Positions 1-12,158 of a stretch of 64,000 bases of DNA are shown here, in pieces. The notes under the pieces are model-generated. The model was not told where the DNA came from, did no database searches, and saw nothing but the letters and a program-made list of their open reading frames with translations. This DNA comes from Panax quinquefolius (lineage: Eukaryota; Streptophyta; Magnoliopsida; Apiales; Araliaceae): positions 213,501-277,500 of the forward strand of contig CM035164.1 of NCBI GenBank assembly GCA_020205615.1, written 5' to 3'. Position 1 is the stretch's first letter, and each line of letters starts with the position of its first letter. Both the position numbers and the translations under genes were made by a program.

Positions 1-126
1 TGCATACTTTGCAAAATTTATAAATATTACCTAACTATAACATTATATCAAATTTATTCCATAATATTCAAAAATAATATTTATAGAAAAATTCATCTTT
101 ATTTATAAAAATTTGAGGTCTTAGTA
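1..126 (-). repeat. LTR-B terminal fragment, reverse orientation
   Basis: This is the 5' end of a gypsy LTR-B read on the minus strand. It matches the stretch ending at 43867 almost base for base and closes with a decayed form of GGGGTCTTACA, the reverse complement of the LTR start. The rest of the LTR lies outside the window. Confidence 0.7.
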
Positions 127-1721
127 ATCCAGACACTAAAAGTTCTAAATTTGATTAAAAGTTCGGACCAATACTTGGCATAATGATATTAGAATAAATA
201 ATATCATAAAAAAATATCCACTTACCTCGGAAGGAAATTACTTAAGCTGGAATCTTTGGATATAGGCTATAACTTGAACTTGCAGCGTATAGCAATACTC
301 AAAGTATACTCAATATACTCACAAGAATACGCTCGATAATATAGAGAGAAAACTTCAATTTACGGTGTGATTTTCAATTCTAACCTAAGCACTTTTATTT
401 ATAGGAAAATGCTTAGAACACCAAAAGTAGAAAATTTATTAAAATATTAATATTACAATTCCTACATACTTGCTAAGGATCTGAATTCACCACTTCTAAC
501 ACATATAAGACCCACAACAATGACAAAAAAACGTTTTTGTCATTTTAAATATTTTATACTTCCAAAAATTAATTATTTTGGAACTCAAAACTTGATAATT
601 CATAATAAATAGCCCTTTTATCGGAAAATTCAAATCTCGAGAGTTTTATAGGAAATTAAATTATCTACAACTTTGCAAAAGAAAGTTTTCCAAATTCCAA
701 ACATAAATTGGCCAAGAAATCCACAAGCAGACGATTTTTGAAATTTATAATCAAATTTCGATCGAGAAATGGGGTCCAGAACATATAAAACATGCTTTAA
801 ATAATTACGGTAACAAAAATACTCCTCCTCCATATATACTCATATATCCCACATTTATTGAAAAAATATCACCATTATTATATTATTAAAATATAATAAT
901 ATATTTAAAAGAATTATTTTATCGAGAAAAAGATAAAATTTTAATTTTCAACAATTGTCACATTAAAAATTTTCTCCATCTATATCCACATAAAATCAAT
1001 ATTTTCCTCATCAATAATTAATTATTCACGAATAATATTACGAGAATCACAATATGTGACTGACGGTGAGGCGGTTCAGGAAGAGGGGCTTTCGATAAAA
1101 TTTCTCCTTCTTGTGTATGATTAGGTGATCAAACCTCTCCTTAGGCGAACTTTCTAGACATTGCCAATAATGTTATCTAATAATATTATTCGGATAAAAT
1201 GAATTATTGCTTCGATAATGAAAAATACCGTGTAATGACAATTATTAAAACAATGAGAATATAAAATATCAATATGACAATTATTGAATCGATAAAATAA
1301 ATATTGAGCGATAAATCACTGTAACAATTATTGAGTAGTGCCTTCTTACGTAAGAATCGATAATTGGTGCAATAATGGTGTCTTCTTGTGTTTTAACCAC
1401 AGAGTATTTTTGAGTATTAGAGTAACAACTATACTAGTTATTTTAAACAACTTATACTTGTCGTTTTCTTTCTCCAATCGCTTTCCGTTATGGGGCCCAC
1501 ACATGGCTGTGCCATCGTACGAATATTCTCCGACAGTACGAATATTCCACGACCAAGCGAATATTCCCCAACAATAATGAATATTTTATAACCACTTGCT
1601 TATTTTGAAATATTTGCGTATTTTACCCATAACTATCCACATTAATCAAATCAACCCTTACTATTTCAAAATAATAAATAGAGAAAATTAAATTTCATTA
1701 GTAATAAGTTGGGGTCTTACA
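127..1721 (-). repeat. LTR-A fragment, reverse orientation
   Basis: On the minus strand this follows the 5' half of gypsy LTR-A: the TGTAAGACCCC start (1711-1721), the run of AATATTC-rich sequence, a TATA-like CTATAAAT (near 397-406), and the post-TATA part ending near 127 in the middle of the LTR. It is truncated where it meets LTR-B. The bases after 1721 are not the usual purine tract, so it may be a displaced LTR piece rather than the 3' LTR of a neighbouring element. Confidence 0.75.
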
Positions 1722-1849
1722 GAGCCTCTATCTGGTGACTTCTTTTGTGGAATGCACCGAAGGCAGACTCTCCGTAGGGGACGCCATATTCGTGCGATAA
1801 TAAAGCGATAAAAGTGTCATTGTGACGTCTTTATCCAAGGTTGGGATAT
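1722..1849. other. Unassigned spacer between LTR and pol remnant
   Basis: About 130 bp that I cannot match to another part of the window. It has no long open frame and sits between a reverse LTR-A end and a forward gypsy reverse transcriptase tail. It may be leftover element sequence or filler from a rearrangement. Confidence 0.3.
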
Positions 1850-2308
1850 GAGTCGCGGTTGAGAGCAACCTAAAGTCGATAATCGAAATACGTAGCTTTC
1901 TAGGCTTAGTTGGTTATTATCGGAGATTCGTTGAAGGATATTCTCGAATCGCTATTCCATTAACGGTGGTGACTCGTAGAGATACAAAATTCGAATGGAG
2001 CGAGGAATGTGGGAAGAGCTTGAAGAACTCGAGAGGAGACTCATTTCAAAGACATGTTACGACCATACCATCGGGAAAGTGACGCGTGGTAGGCGGCCCG
2101 TTGAGTAGAAGATCATATCTGAGAACGAGTGCGATGATGTCAAGTATCTGCATAGAACCAACTTTAATCGATAAAGTTAAAGTTGCTCGAGCCACGATCC
2201 GGAGCTAATGCGTATGAAGAAGAAAGTCTGAAGGTACTATTCGAAGCAAGAATCGATGAAGAAAGAATACTTGAGTCCCTCCGGACTTTGTGTTCCTAAC
2301 GATTCGAC

Positions 2309-3062
2309 TTGAAGCATAGAATCATGATGGAGGCACACAACACACCGTTTACAATCCATCCTGGGAGTACCAAAATGTATCATGATCTTCGACATACATT
2401 TTGGTGGAACAATATGAAGAGAGAGATCACAAAGTTTATATCGAGGTGTTTAACTTGTCAACGTGTAAAGGCGGAGCATCAAGTGCCAAAAGGTCCATTG
2501 CAACCACTTGAGATTCCGAAATGGAAGTGGGAACACATTACTATGGATTTCGTTACGGGTCTTCCCACGGTTTCTCAAGGCATACATTCGATTTGGGTTA
2601 TTGTTGATAGATTCACCAAGTCTACCCATTTCTTACCTATACGGGAGACTTATTCCCTTGAACGTCTTACTAGTATGTACGTGAATGAGATTGTGAGGTT
2701 GCATGGCATGCCAGTATTCATAGTTTCGGATCGTGACCCAAGATTTACTTCAAGATTTTGGGTTAGCTTGCAAAAAGCTATGGATGCAGATTTCTGATGC
2801 AGATTGCATACCATCCTCAAACAGACGGACAATCGAGAGGACTATTCAAACTCTTGAAGATCTATTAAGACTTTGTGTCCTCGATTTCAAAGGGAGTTGG
2901 GATAAGTACCTACCATTGGTGGAATTCTCCTACAACAACAGATTATCGCCCAGTATAGGTGTGGCTCCATTTGAAGCATTGTATGGACGAAAGTGTCGCT
3001 CTCCGGTATGTTGGGATGAGGTAGGAGAAACAATGTTTTGGAACCGAGTTGAGTACGAATGA
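2309..3062 (+). pseudogene. Gypsy integrase remnant
   Basis: The first frame (2309-2797) carries the HHCC zinc-binding region: two histidines in the HNTPFTIHPGSTKMYH stretch, then CLTC. It also has the first two catalytic aspartates, in ITMDFV and SDRDPRF. A frameshift near 2795 moves the rest ([12 protein letters not shown], then [11 protein letters not shown] and FEALYGRKC) into another frame, and the segment expected to hold the catalytic glutamate ([11 protein letters not shown] in relatives) is disrupted. Integrase would insert the cDNA into the genome; this copy cannot make a complete enzyme as written. Confidence 0.85.
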
Positions 3063-3139
3063 CTACGAGAGAAGATCCAAACGATTCGACAAGCGTATAC
3101 AAAGCGGACGCAGGATCGAAAAAGAGTTATGCGGATCTT

Positions 3140-3626
3140 CATCGAAAGGGCGTGGAATTTGACATTGGGGACCATGTATTGTTGCGTGTTGCTCCATGGA
3201 AAGGAGTTACAAGATTTGGGAAGAGAGGAAAGCTCAATCCACGATTTATTGGTCCATTTCAAATTCTTGACCGAAAGTAGGAAATATAGCCTATAGACTC
3301 GCGTTACCTCAAAGTATGTCTCGTGTTCATAATATGTTTCACATGCTCACTTTCGTAAATATGTGAAAGACCGAACCACGTTATTGAGTTAGAACCGAGA
3401 CGAGATAGTAGAAGACTTAACGCATCTGAAGAGGTACTGTCAAGATCTTGGATAGGAAGGAGCATGTCCTACGCACGAAGGTCATACCACAAGTTAAAGT
3501 TTTGTGGAGAAACCATGCTATTGAGGAAATGACTTGGGAGTTGGAAATGGAAATGAAAGCGAGGTATCCTCATCTTTTCGAAACACCAGGTATGTACGTC
3601 AATTTTGAGGACGAAATTTCATAAGG
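3140..3626 (+). pseudogene. Gypsy integrase C-terminal/chromodomain remnant
   Basis: In several frames this encodes the GVTRFGKRGKLNPRFIGPF segment, a decayed SRVHN-MFH motif, and the VKVLWRNH chromodomain-like block followed by the EMTWELE and YPHLF pieces. It ends in the FEDEIS tail typical of Del/Tekay chromoviruses. Frameshifts near 3275 and 3420 break it. In related elements the chromodomain steers integration toward heterochromatin. Confidence 0.75.
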
Positions 3627-3635
3627 AGAGGAGTT

Positions 3636-5649
3636 TGTAAGACCCCAAATTATTAATAAATGAAATTTAATTTCCTCTATTTATCATTTTGAAATAGTAA
3701 GGGTTGATTTGATTAATGTGGTTAGTTATGGGTAAAATGCGCAAATTTAAAAAGCAAGTGGTTATAAATATTCATTGTTGTCTGGGAATATTCGTTTGGT
3801 CGTGGAATATTCTTCTTGTCGAGAATATTCGTACAGCTGTAGTAGCGACTTGTGTGGGCCCCATGTGAGCGATTATTAGATGAAGAAAACGACAAGTATA
3901 AGTTGTTTATAATAACGGCGCATTTATTCACAATTAATCTTGTTGGAATACCGGTGGTTAAAAACACGATGTCTCGCGTTGTTGCAAGATAGCACAATAT
4001 TGCACCAATTATTGATTCTTACGTGAAAGGCACTACTCGATAATTATTACGGTCATTATTGTTCGTTATTTTATTGATTCAATAATTGTTGCATTGATAT
4101 TCTATATTACTGTTGTTTCAATAATTGTCACTACACAGTATTTTCCATTATCGAAGCAATAATTCATATTATCTGAATAATATTATTAGATAACATTATT
4201 GGTAATGTCTAGAAAGTTCTGTATAAGGAGAGGTTTGGTCACCAAATTGCGCGCTAGTAAGGAGAAATCCTGGTTGTCGGTATTGTGATTCTGTAATATT
4301 ATTTGTGAATAATTAATTATTAATTTATATGATGAGAAAAATATTCATTTTATGTGGATATAGATGGAGAAAATTTTTAAAGTGACAATTGTTGAAAATC
4401 GATATTTTATCTTTTCTGATAAAATAATATTTTATTATATTGTTATAATATAATAATGATGATATTTTTACAATGAATGTGGGATATATGAGTAAATGAG
4501 GAGAAAGAGTATTTTTGTTGCAAAAGTTGTTTAAAGCATGTTAAACATGTCTGTGGGCCCATTTCTTGACTGAAATTTGATTATAGCTAGTAAAAATCGC
4601 CCGTTTGTGGATTTCGATCAATTTCTGTTTGGAATTTGGAAAACTTTTCTTCTGCAAAGTTATAGAGAATGAAATTTCCTATAAAAAGGACATATGGTTC
4701 AAATTGTTCTAATAAAAGGGCTATTTATTATGAATTATTAAAGTTCCGAAGTTCCGAAATAAATGGTTTTTGGAAGTTTTAAATATTTATTTTAACAAAA
4801 ATGTTTTTTGTGATTTTGGTGGGTTGGTGACTGATGTCTAGACCAAAAAAGTGGGCTAAGGAAAACAAAGTACGAATCTTTAATCCTTAATCCTTGTCAT
4901 TTTGTTTCACTGGATTCGTTTCTTTGAAAATATTTTTCATCATCCTCAGTCTTAAATGATGATATTATTGAATATCTTTGGCTTTGAGTGCAAAGATGAA
5001 TGATTTTCGATGAATATCTTTGGCCCGTAGTGCAAAGATGAGCAGTGTTTAGATGAACATGATTAATTGATGAATATCTTTGGCTGTAGTAGAAAAAGAT
5101 GAAATTTGATTTCAGTTATATATTGATTGATGTTACAGGGATAAAAGATAGACGATGAACTTTTAAATTCATATATAGAAGATAGTAGATATCATTCTCT
5201 ACTTAACTCTTCTAAAGAATTATTATTTCCGCTGCGAATATTGATTTAAAACTTGTTGTCTATCGTATTCTATTAGATTTTTTTCCTGTTGAAGACTAAC
5301 GATAATTTGTTATATATTATCTTGGTCATAATGGTCTTTACTGGGCTAGTTGAGCTCGCCCTTTTCCTTGTTGTTCCATTTTTCTTCTCAGGAGACGAGA
5401 ATGTAGCGAGTACTAGTCGGGGTGTGGAATGATGGTTCTAGAAGTGGTTCTAGTAGTCCTCACTATTCTGTAAAATAATGTATTAATAATTGTAATGAGG
5501 ACTTATTTGAGTGTGGATATTGTCTATATGACAATATTTGTATTTAAACTCACAATTTTTATGTTGTATTAATAATGTTGTAGTTGTTTACGTACCATGT
5601 ATTTTGTGACTCGAGAATGGGTGTTGTATACCTATTTTGGGGGCGTCAC
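3636..5649 (+). repeat. 3' LTR-A of the first gypsy remnant, internally deleted
   Basis: The LTR runs from TGTAAGACCCC to GGGGGCGTCAC. It is about 2.0 kb rather than 2.7 kb because roughly 0.7 kb is missing near 4862, where the text jumps from GTGGGCTAAGGA straight to ACAAAGTACGAATC. The lost part includes the CTATAAATAG TATA box present in the intact copies, so this LTR probably lacks its promoter. The hairpin-repeat block (4974-5100) remains. Confidence 0.85.
4974..5100 (+). repeat. LTR hairpin repeat block, three units
   Basis: Three units of ATCTTTG, a 9-11 base loop with GTAGTG, then CAAAGAT start at 4974, 5016 and 5076; the third is decayed on its right arm. Equivalent blocks sit in every LTR-A copy, at about 6134-6260, 11461-11606, 22072-22198 and 40464-40592. 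Confidence 0.75.
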
Positions 5650-6803
5650 GGTCGTTCTTATCTGGTCTTAAGTTCCTTGACTCTATATCCAAAGTATTCG
5701 GTCGGAATCTTATCTTTTCGAGGTAAGGGATGTTATTTTCTTCTTAAATGATATTATTTTCTTTAATATCATTATGCCGAAATATTGGTTTGAACTTTTT
5801 ATTAAATTTGAAACTTTTTTGTGTGGGAGTTCTTATTCACGTATACCTTTATTCATGTATATACGGCACTATTCACGAATCGATTTATTACTATTAACCA
5901 AAAATGAAATTTTCTTCTTTTGTCCAAAATATCTATTATGGATACTAGCTTTGATTATATCCACGTTTTGATCATTCTTGAATTTTACTCCACTATGATT
6001 ACTTATGACGTATTTTTGGACATGGATAAACCGAAATACGAATCCTTATTATTTGTTATTTTGTTTCCTTTGGATTCGTTTCTTTTAAAATATTTTTCAT
6101 CATCCTCGGTCCTAAATGATGATATTCTTGAATATCTTTGGCACCGTAGTGCAAAAGATGAATGATTTCGATGAATATCTTTGGCCGTAGGTAAAAGATG
6201 AGCAGTGTTTAGATGAACATGATTAATTGGTGAATATCTTTTTGGCTGTAGTGCAAAGAAGAATATTTGATTTATGATGTATATTGATTGATGTTCTGAG
6301 GATAAAATATTGATGATGGACTTTTAAATTCATAGATAATAGTAGATTTCATCTCTATATAACTCTTACATGAATTATTGTTTCATTGCGAATATTGATC
6401 CGAAACTTGTTGTCTATTGTATTTTATCGATTTTTCCTGTTGAAAACTAACGATAATTTGTTCTATATTATCTTAGTCATAATATTCTTTCTTTGGGCTA
6501 GTTGAGCTCACCCTTTTCCTTTTTGTTCCATTTTTTCTTCTCGGTGGCGAGAATGTAGCGAGTTACAGTGGGGAGTGGAATGATGGTTCTAGAAAGATGT
6601 CTTAGTAGTCCTCACCATTTTTGTTAAATAATGTATCAATAATTATAATAAGGACTTATTTGAGTGTGGATATTGTCTAGATGACAATATTTGTATTTAA
6701 ACTCACAGTTTTTATGTTGTATTAATAAAGTTGTAGTTGTTTCTGTACCATGTATTTTGACAACTCAGAATGGGTGTTGTATACCTATATTGGGGAAGTC
6801 ACA
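5650..6803 (+). repeat. LTR-A 3' fragment fused to pol
   Basis: A 5'-truncated LTR-A. It starts just before the TCGAGGTAAGGGATGTTATT landmark (about 5718) and runs to the LTR end AGTCACA near 6803. It abuts the end of the preceding LTR on the left. On the right it passes directly into RNase H/integrase coding sequence, not into a primer-binding site, so it is a recombination product. Confidence 0.8.
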
Positions 6804-7579
6804 AAAGGCCTATTTTGTGTGACTTGCAAAGGATGGAGATAGAGTTAAAAACTCCAGGGACCCATGTGATGATGGTGAATATACGAGTAAAACCGACTTT
6901 AATTGATAAAGTTAAAGCTGCTCAAGCTACAGACCTGGAGCTAATGCGTATGAGGAAGAAAGTGCAAGAAGGTGCTATGCCGAAAGCAAGAATCGATGAA
7001 GAAGGAATACTTCGAGTCAACTCCAGACATTGTGTTCCTAACGACCCTGATTTAAAGTATAAAATCATGATGGAGGCGCATAACACACCATTTGCAATCC
7101 ATCTTGGGAGTACCAAAATATATCATAATATTCGTCATACATTTTGGTGGAGCAATATGAAGAGAGAGATAGCTCTGTTTATCTCAAGGTGTCTAACGTG
7201 TCAACGAGTCAAGGCGGAGCATCAAGTACCAAAAGGTCCATTGCAACCACTTGAAATTCCAGAATGGAAGTGGGAGCACATTACCATGGATTTCGTTACC
7301 AGTCTTACCAAAGTTTCTCAAGGCATAGATGCGATTTGGGTCATTGTTGATAGATTGAGCAAGTCTGTTCATTTCTTACCGATACGAGAAACTTATACAC
7401 TTGAACGTCTTGCTCGTATGTATATAAACGAGGTTGTAAGATTGCAAGGTATGCCGATATCCATAGTTTCTGATCGAGACCCAAGATTCACTTCAAGATT
7501 TTGGGTTAGTTTGCAAAAAGCTATGGGCATATCATCCTCAGACGGACGGGCAGTCGGAGAGGACGATTCAAACTCTTGA
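6770..7579 (+). pseudogene. Gypsy integrase frame fused to LTR leader
   Basis: This is the longest open frame in the window (269 codons), but its first 10 or so residues come from the LTR end. From ILCDLQRM onward it is genuine gypsy pol: linker (DLELMRMRKKVQEG), zinc-binding part (HLGSTKIYH, CLTCQRVKAEH), then the catalytic core with the aspartates in ITMDFV and SDRDPRF. It loses frame right after SLQKAMG, before the region holding the catalytic glutamate. It is a truncated integrase, not a host gene. Confidence 0.85.
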
Positions 7580-8358
7580 AGATCTATTAAGACTCTGTGT
7601 CCTTGACTTCAAGAGAAGTTGGGACAAGTTCTTACCATTGGTGGAGTTTTTCTACAACAACAGTTATCAAGCAAGATTGGCATGGCTCCATTCGAAGCGT
7701 TGTATGGAAGAAAGTGTCGTTCTTGATATCTTTGGGATGAGGTGGGTGAAGCAGCGTTGTTGGGGACCAAGAAGTTGAAATACGTATGAGTACGGAAAAG
7801 AAACAAATGATCCAAACAACGTATAAAAACCTCACAAGATCGACAAAAGAGTTATGCTGATCTTCATCGAAAGGACGTGGAATTCGATATAGAAGATCAT
7901 GTGTTATTACGTGTTACTCCATGGAAAGGAGTTACGAGATTTGGAAGGAGAGGAAAGCTCAATCTTCGATTTATCGGCCCATTTTTAATCCTTGATCGAG
8001 TAGGAACTGTGGCCTATAGACTCTCTTTACCGCCAAGTATGTCTCGTGTTCATAACGTTTTTCACATATCCATGTTACGTAAATATGTGGAAGACCCGAA
8101 CCACATTATTGAGTTAGAACCGGACGAAATAGCGGAAGATTTGACGTATGAAGAAGTTCTTGTTCAAATCTTGGATAAGAAGGAACATATTCTACGCTCC
8201 AAGGTTATACCTCAAGTCAAAGTTTTGTGGAGAAACCACGATGTTGAGGAAATGACTTGGGAGTTAGAATCTGAAATGAAATCAAGGTATCCTTACCTCT
8301 TCAATATACCAAGTACGTACCCTAATTTCGAGGGCGAAATTTCATAAGAAGGTGAGAT
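6804..8358 (+). mobile_element. Ty3/gypsy pol remnant (RNase H tail to chromodomain) of the LTR-B type
   Basis: Forward interior piece covering the linker after RNase H, integrase, and the chromodomain-like tail, ending at the polypurine tract (8346-8357) before an LTR-B start at 8359. Most of the gag-pol interior is absent because of the fusion at 6798-6810. One frameshift cluster near 7535-7870 separates the integrase core from its C-terminal part. Confidence 0.85.
7877..8347 (+). pseudogene. Gypsy integrase C-terminal domain with chromodomain
   Basis: An intact 156-codon frame for the integrase C-terminus: GVTRFGRRGKLNLRFIGPF, SRVHNVFHISMLRKYV, then the chromodomain-like part with KVIPQVKVLWRNHDVEEMTW and SRYPYLF, ending GEIS and stop. 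It is the best preserved chromodomain in the window. The upstream integrase core is in a different frame, so it would not be translated as part of a polyprotein. Confidence 0.85.
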
Positions 8359-8736
8359 TGTAAAACCCCAACTTTTTAAATAAAGATGAATTTTCTATAA
8401 ATATTATTTTTGAATATTATGGAGTGGAATTAATATAATGTTATAGTTGTGGGTAATATTTATAAATTTTGCAAAGTACACAAGTTGTTATATAATATTC
8501 GATTGGTCGGGGAATATTCATTTTAACAGGGAATATTCGTACAATGGCACAAATTTTTTTTATGATTGAGAAAACGACAAAAATACTTTATGAAAATAAC
8601 GGCGGAAGTTTTACCGTTAAGCTATTTGAAACACACCGGTGCTTAAAGTACTGATGAATACGCGTGGTTGCATAGTAGTACATACGGTATTAATTATTGA
8701 TGCTTACGTGATAAGTCACTTTCGGTTTTGTATAGG
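8359..8736 (+). repeat. LTR-B 5' part, forward
   Basis: Begins TGTAAAACCCCAA right after the polypurine tract and follows LTR-B for about 380 bp. It stops abruptly near 8736, where sequence belonging to a reverse-oriented LTR-B begins. Confidence 0.75.
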
Positions 8737-9165
8737 GTAGAAGTCACGTATCCGATTATTCCGTGAGAATAATAAAGAATGGAATAACAGAAGTTCTCTT
8801 CATGAATACAAAAGAAATAATACTCCTTACGACTACAACAAATAATATCCCTTACCGTAAAAGAAACTGAATATAAGAGTAGGGAAGTAGCAGAATACTT
8901 TTCTTATTTCTCTCTATAATTTCTCTCTCTAGAGTTTCAGTGAATTCGTAAGAAATAATGAAGGAATGAGCTTCTATTTATAGAAGAATGGAATGCATAG
9001 TAACTAACTCATGAACGATCGAGATCGATTTACTTTAATCTGACGGTCCATATTTAAAGCAATAACTTTTAAATAAAATATAATATATTATATATATTAA
9101 ATATATAACATGTGTTTTTAAAAAAATATCACAGGATTCATCCCCTGAATCCAATATCAATTCAA

Positions 9166-9205
<40 letters not shown>

Positions 9206-9344
9206 AAAGTCTCAATAATATACTTTTCCACCATGCAATCCAACTCCTTTTTCTTTGATTTCCTATGAACCCCCCCACCACCATTTCAAAACATGTGACA
9301 AAATTATATATATATAATACGTATATATATTTATATATATATAT
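8737..9344 (-). repeat. LTR-B segment, reverse, left of solo LTR insertion
   Basis: Matches 42391-43076 closely in the same orientation, including the (CT)n(TA)n tract (about 9165-9207) and a C-run near 9270. It is continued at 12163 after the inserted solo LTR-A. Together the two pieces form the reverse-oriented 3' LTR of the minus-strand element at 12989-16850. Confidence 0.8.
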
Positions 9345-10720
9345 TGTAAGACCCCAAATTATTAATAAATAAAATTTATTTTTCTCTATTTATTATTTTG
9401 AAATAGTAAGGGTTGATTTGATTAATGTGGATAGTTATGGGTAAAATCATGAAATATTTGAATAAGCAGTGGTTATAAAATATTCATTATTGTTATTGGG
9501 AATATTCGTTTGGTCGTGGAATATTAAATCTTTGTCGGGAATATTAAATGCGACAGTAGCAGATCTTTTGTGGGCCCCATAACGAAAAGTGATTAGATGA
9601 AGAAAAGCGACAAATATAAGTTGTTTATAAATATACTTGGCGTAGTTATTCTGAATTATCTTGTTGGAATACCCGTTGGTTAAAACACACTAATACGCGT
9701 TGTTGAACAAGAAGTAGCTTTGCAGTATTGCACCAATTATTGATTCTTACGTAAAGAAGGCACTTTACTCAATAATTGTTACGATTAATTCTTATTCGAT
9801 TATTTTATTTTATTGATTCAATAATTCTTTGCATTAAGATTTTATATTCTTTGTTGTTTTGATAAATTGTCATTACACAAGTATTTTCCATTATGAGACA
9901 ATAATTCATATTATCTAAATAATATTATTGGATAACATTATTGGCAATGTCTAGAAAGTTACATCTAAGGAGGGTTTGGTCACCTAATTGCGCGCTTGCC
10001 AAGAAGAGAGAGATCCTTATTGGAAAGCCCCCTCTTTCACAGGAGCTACTGGTTGCCAAGATCTTGTGATTCCGTAATATTATTTGAGAATAATTAATTA
10101 GTAATTTATATGATGAGGAAAATATTGATTTTATGTGGATATAGATGGAGAAAATATTTAATGTGACAATTGTTGAAAATTAATATTTTATCTTTTTCTG
10201 ATAAAATAATTCATTTAAATATATTATTTTAATAATATATTAACGGTGATATTTTTATAATGAATGTGCGATATGTGAGTATATGAGGAGGAAGAGTATT
10301 TTTGTGGCATTAAATGATTAACACATGTTTTGTGTGTCGGTGGACCCCATTTCTTAATTGAAATTTGATTATAGCCTGTAAAATCGCCCGTTTATGGATT
10401 TCGGTCAATTTCTGTTTGGAATTTGGAAAAACTTTCTTCTGCAAAGTTGTAGAGAATTGAATTTCCTATAAAAATTTGCGAGATTCAAATTTTTTGATAA
10501 AAGGGCTATTTATTATGAATTATTGAAGTTCCGAAGCTCCGAAATAATTGATTTTTGGAAGTTTTAATTATTTTAAATAAGAAAAACGTTTTTATTACTT
10601 TTTGGGAGGTGGGCTACATGTGTGGCTGATCTTGGATTAAGAAACATGTGCGTAGGAAGTTTTAGAAAATAATAATAAATATTTTAATAAATTTTCTACT
10701 TTGGTGTTCTAAGCATTTTT

Positions 10721-10730
10721 CTATAAATAG
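10721..10730 (+). promoter_or_regulatory. TATA box of solo LTR-A
   Basis: CTATAAATAG followed by a short leader (GGGTCTTGGGTTAG) sits at the same place as in the LTRs at 21364 and 39753. It is the likely core of the LTR Pol II promoter. Confidence 0.6.
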
Positions 10731-11004
10731 GGTCTTGGGTTAGAATTGAAAATCACACCGTAGGCGAAGTTTTCTCTCTATATTATCGGCGTATTCTTGT
10801 GAGTATTTTGAGTATATTTTGAGTATTGCTATATCACGGTGCAAGTTCAAGTCATGCTTTATATCAGGTGTTTCAACTTTAAATCTTGATCTTTCGAGGT
10901 AAGGGATGTTATTTTCTTCTCAAATGATATTATTTCTTGATATCATTATGCTAAAATATTGGTTGAAAATTTTTATCAAATTTGGAACTTTTTCATGTCG
11001 GGGT

Positions 11005-11225
11005 TACTATTCATGAGTTCTTATTCACGAGTTACTATTCATGAGTTACTATTCACGAGATTCTTATTCATGAGTTACTAATCACGAGTTCTTATTCACA
11101 AGTACTATTCACGAAGCGTGAAGATGTTTTTTGTGAAATTTCTATCTTTTGGTGTTGGAGTTACTATTCACGATGTCGACCTTTATTCACGATATCTGAC
11201 CTTTATTCACGAATACAACACTATT
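11005..11225 (+). repeat. Degenerate tandem repeats in LTR-A
   Basis: Repeated TTCTTATTCATGAG / TTACTATTCACGAG units of about 11-14 bp. The same zone is present but shorter in the LTRs at about 21650-21800 and 40030-40210. Confidence 0.65.
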
Positions 11226-12157
11226 CATAGAAAAATAAAATGTCTTCTTTTTGTCCAAAATATCTATTATGGATACTAGCTTTGATTGTATCCATGTTTT
11301 GATCATTCTTGAATTTTACTCCACTCGATTACTTATGAAGTATTTTGAACTTGGATTGTTTAAAATACTGAATCCTTAATATTGTTCTTTTGTTTCACCG
11401 ATTCGTTTCCTTTAAAATATTTTTCATCATCCTCGGTCCTAAATGATGATATTATCGAATATCTTTGGCTTCAGTAGTGCAAAGATAAGCAGTGTTGAGA
11501 TGAATATAATGGTGATTAATATCTTTGGCCCGTAGTGTAAAGATGAGCAGGTGTTTAGATGAACATGATCAATCGATGAATATCTTTTGGCTGTAGTGCA
11601 AAGATGAATATTTGATTCGAGATATATATTGATTGATGTTACGAGGATAAAATATCGACGATGAACTTTTAAATTCATATATAGAAGATAGTAGTTTGCA
11701 TTCTCTACTTAACTCTTCTAATGAATTGTTGTTTCATTGCGATTGTTGATTTAAAAGCTGGTTGTCTATTGTATTCTATTAGATTTTCCTGTTGAAGACT
11801 AACGATAATTTGTTGTATATTATCTTAGTCATAATGTTCTTTTCTTGGGCTAGTTGAGCTCACCCTTTTCCTTTTGTTCCATTTTTCTTCTCGGGAGGCG
11901 AGAATGTAATGAGTCTTAGTCGAGGTATGGAATGAAGGTTCTAGAAAGAGTTGTTTAGTAGTCCTCACCGTTTTTGTAAAATAATGTATCAATAATTATA
12001 ATGGGGATTTATTTGCGTGTGGATATTGTCAGATGGCAATATCTCGTATTTAAACTCACAGATTTATATGTTGTAATAATAAAGTTGTAGTTATTTACGT
12101 ACCATGTATTTGGCGACTCGAGAATGGGTTGGATGGAATGGACCTATTTTGGGGGCG

Positions 12158-12158
<1 letters not shown>

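Larger units (their letters stand above)
1850..3635 (+). mobile_element. Ty3/gypsy chromovirus pol remnant (3' part)
   Basis: Broken interior of a gypsy element reading toward the LTR at 3636. It starts in the end of reverse transcriptase (GYYRRFVEG near 1912-1945). It then jumps over most of RNase H: the sequence passes from the IPSG region directly to the end of RNase H near 2060-2110, an internal deletion relative to 25412-25940. Integrase (2309-3062) and a chromodomain-like tail (3140-3626) follow. The purine-rich stretch just before 3636 is the polypurine tract. The remnant is not autonomous. Confidence 0.85.
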
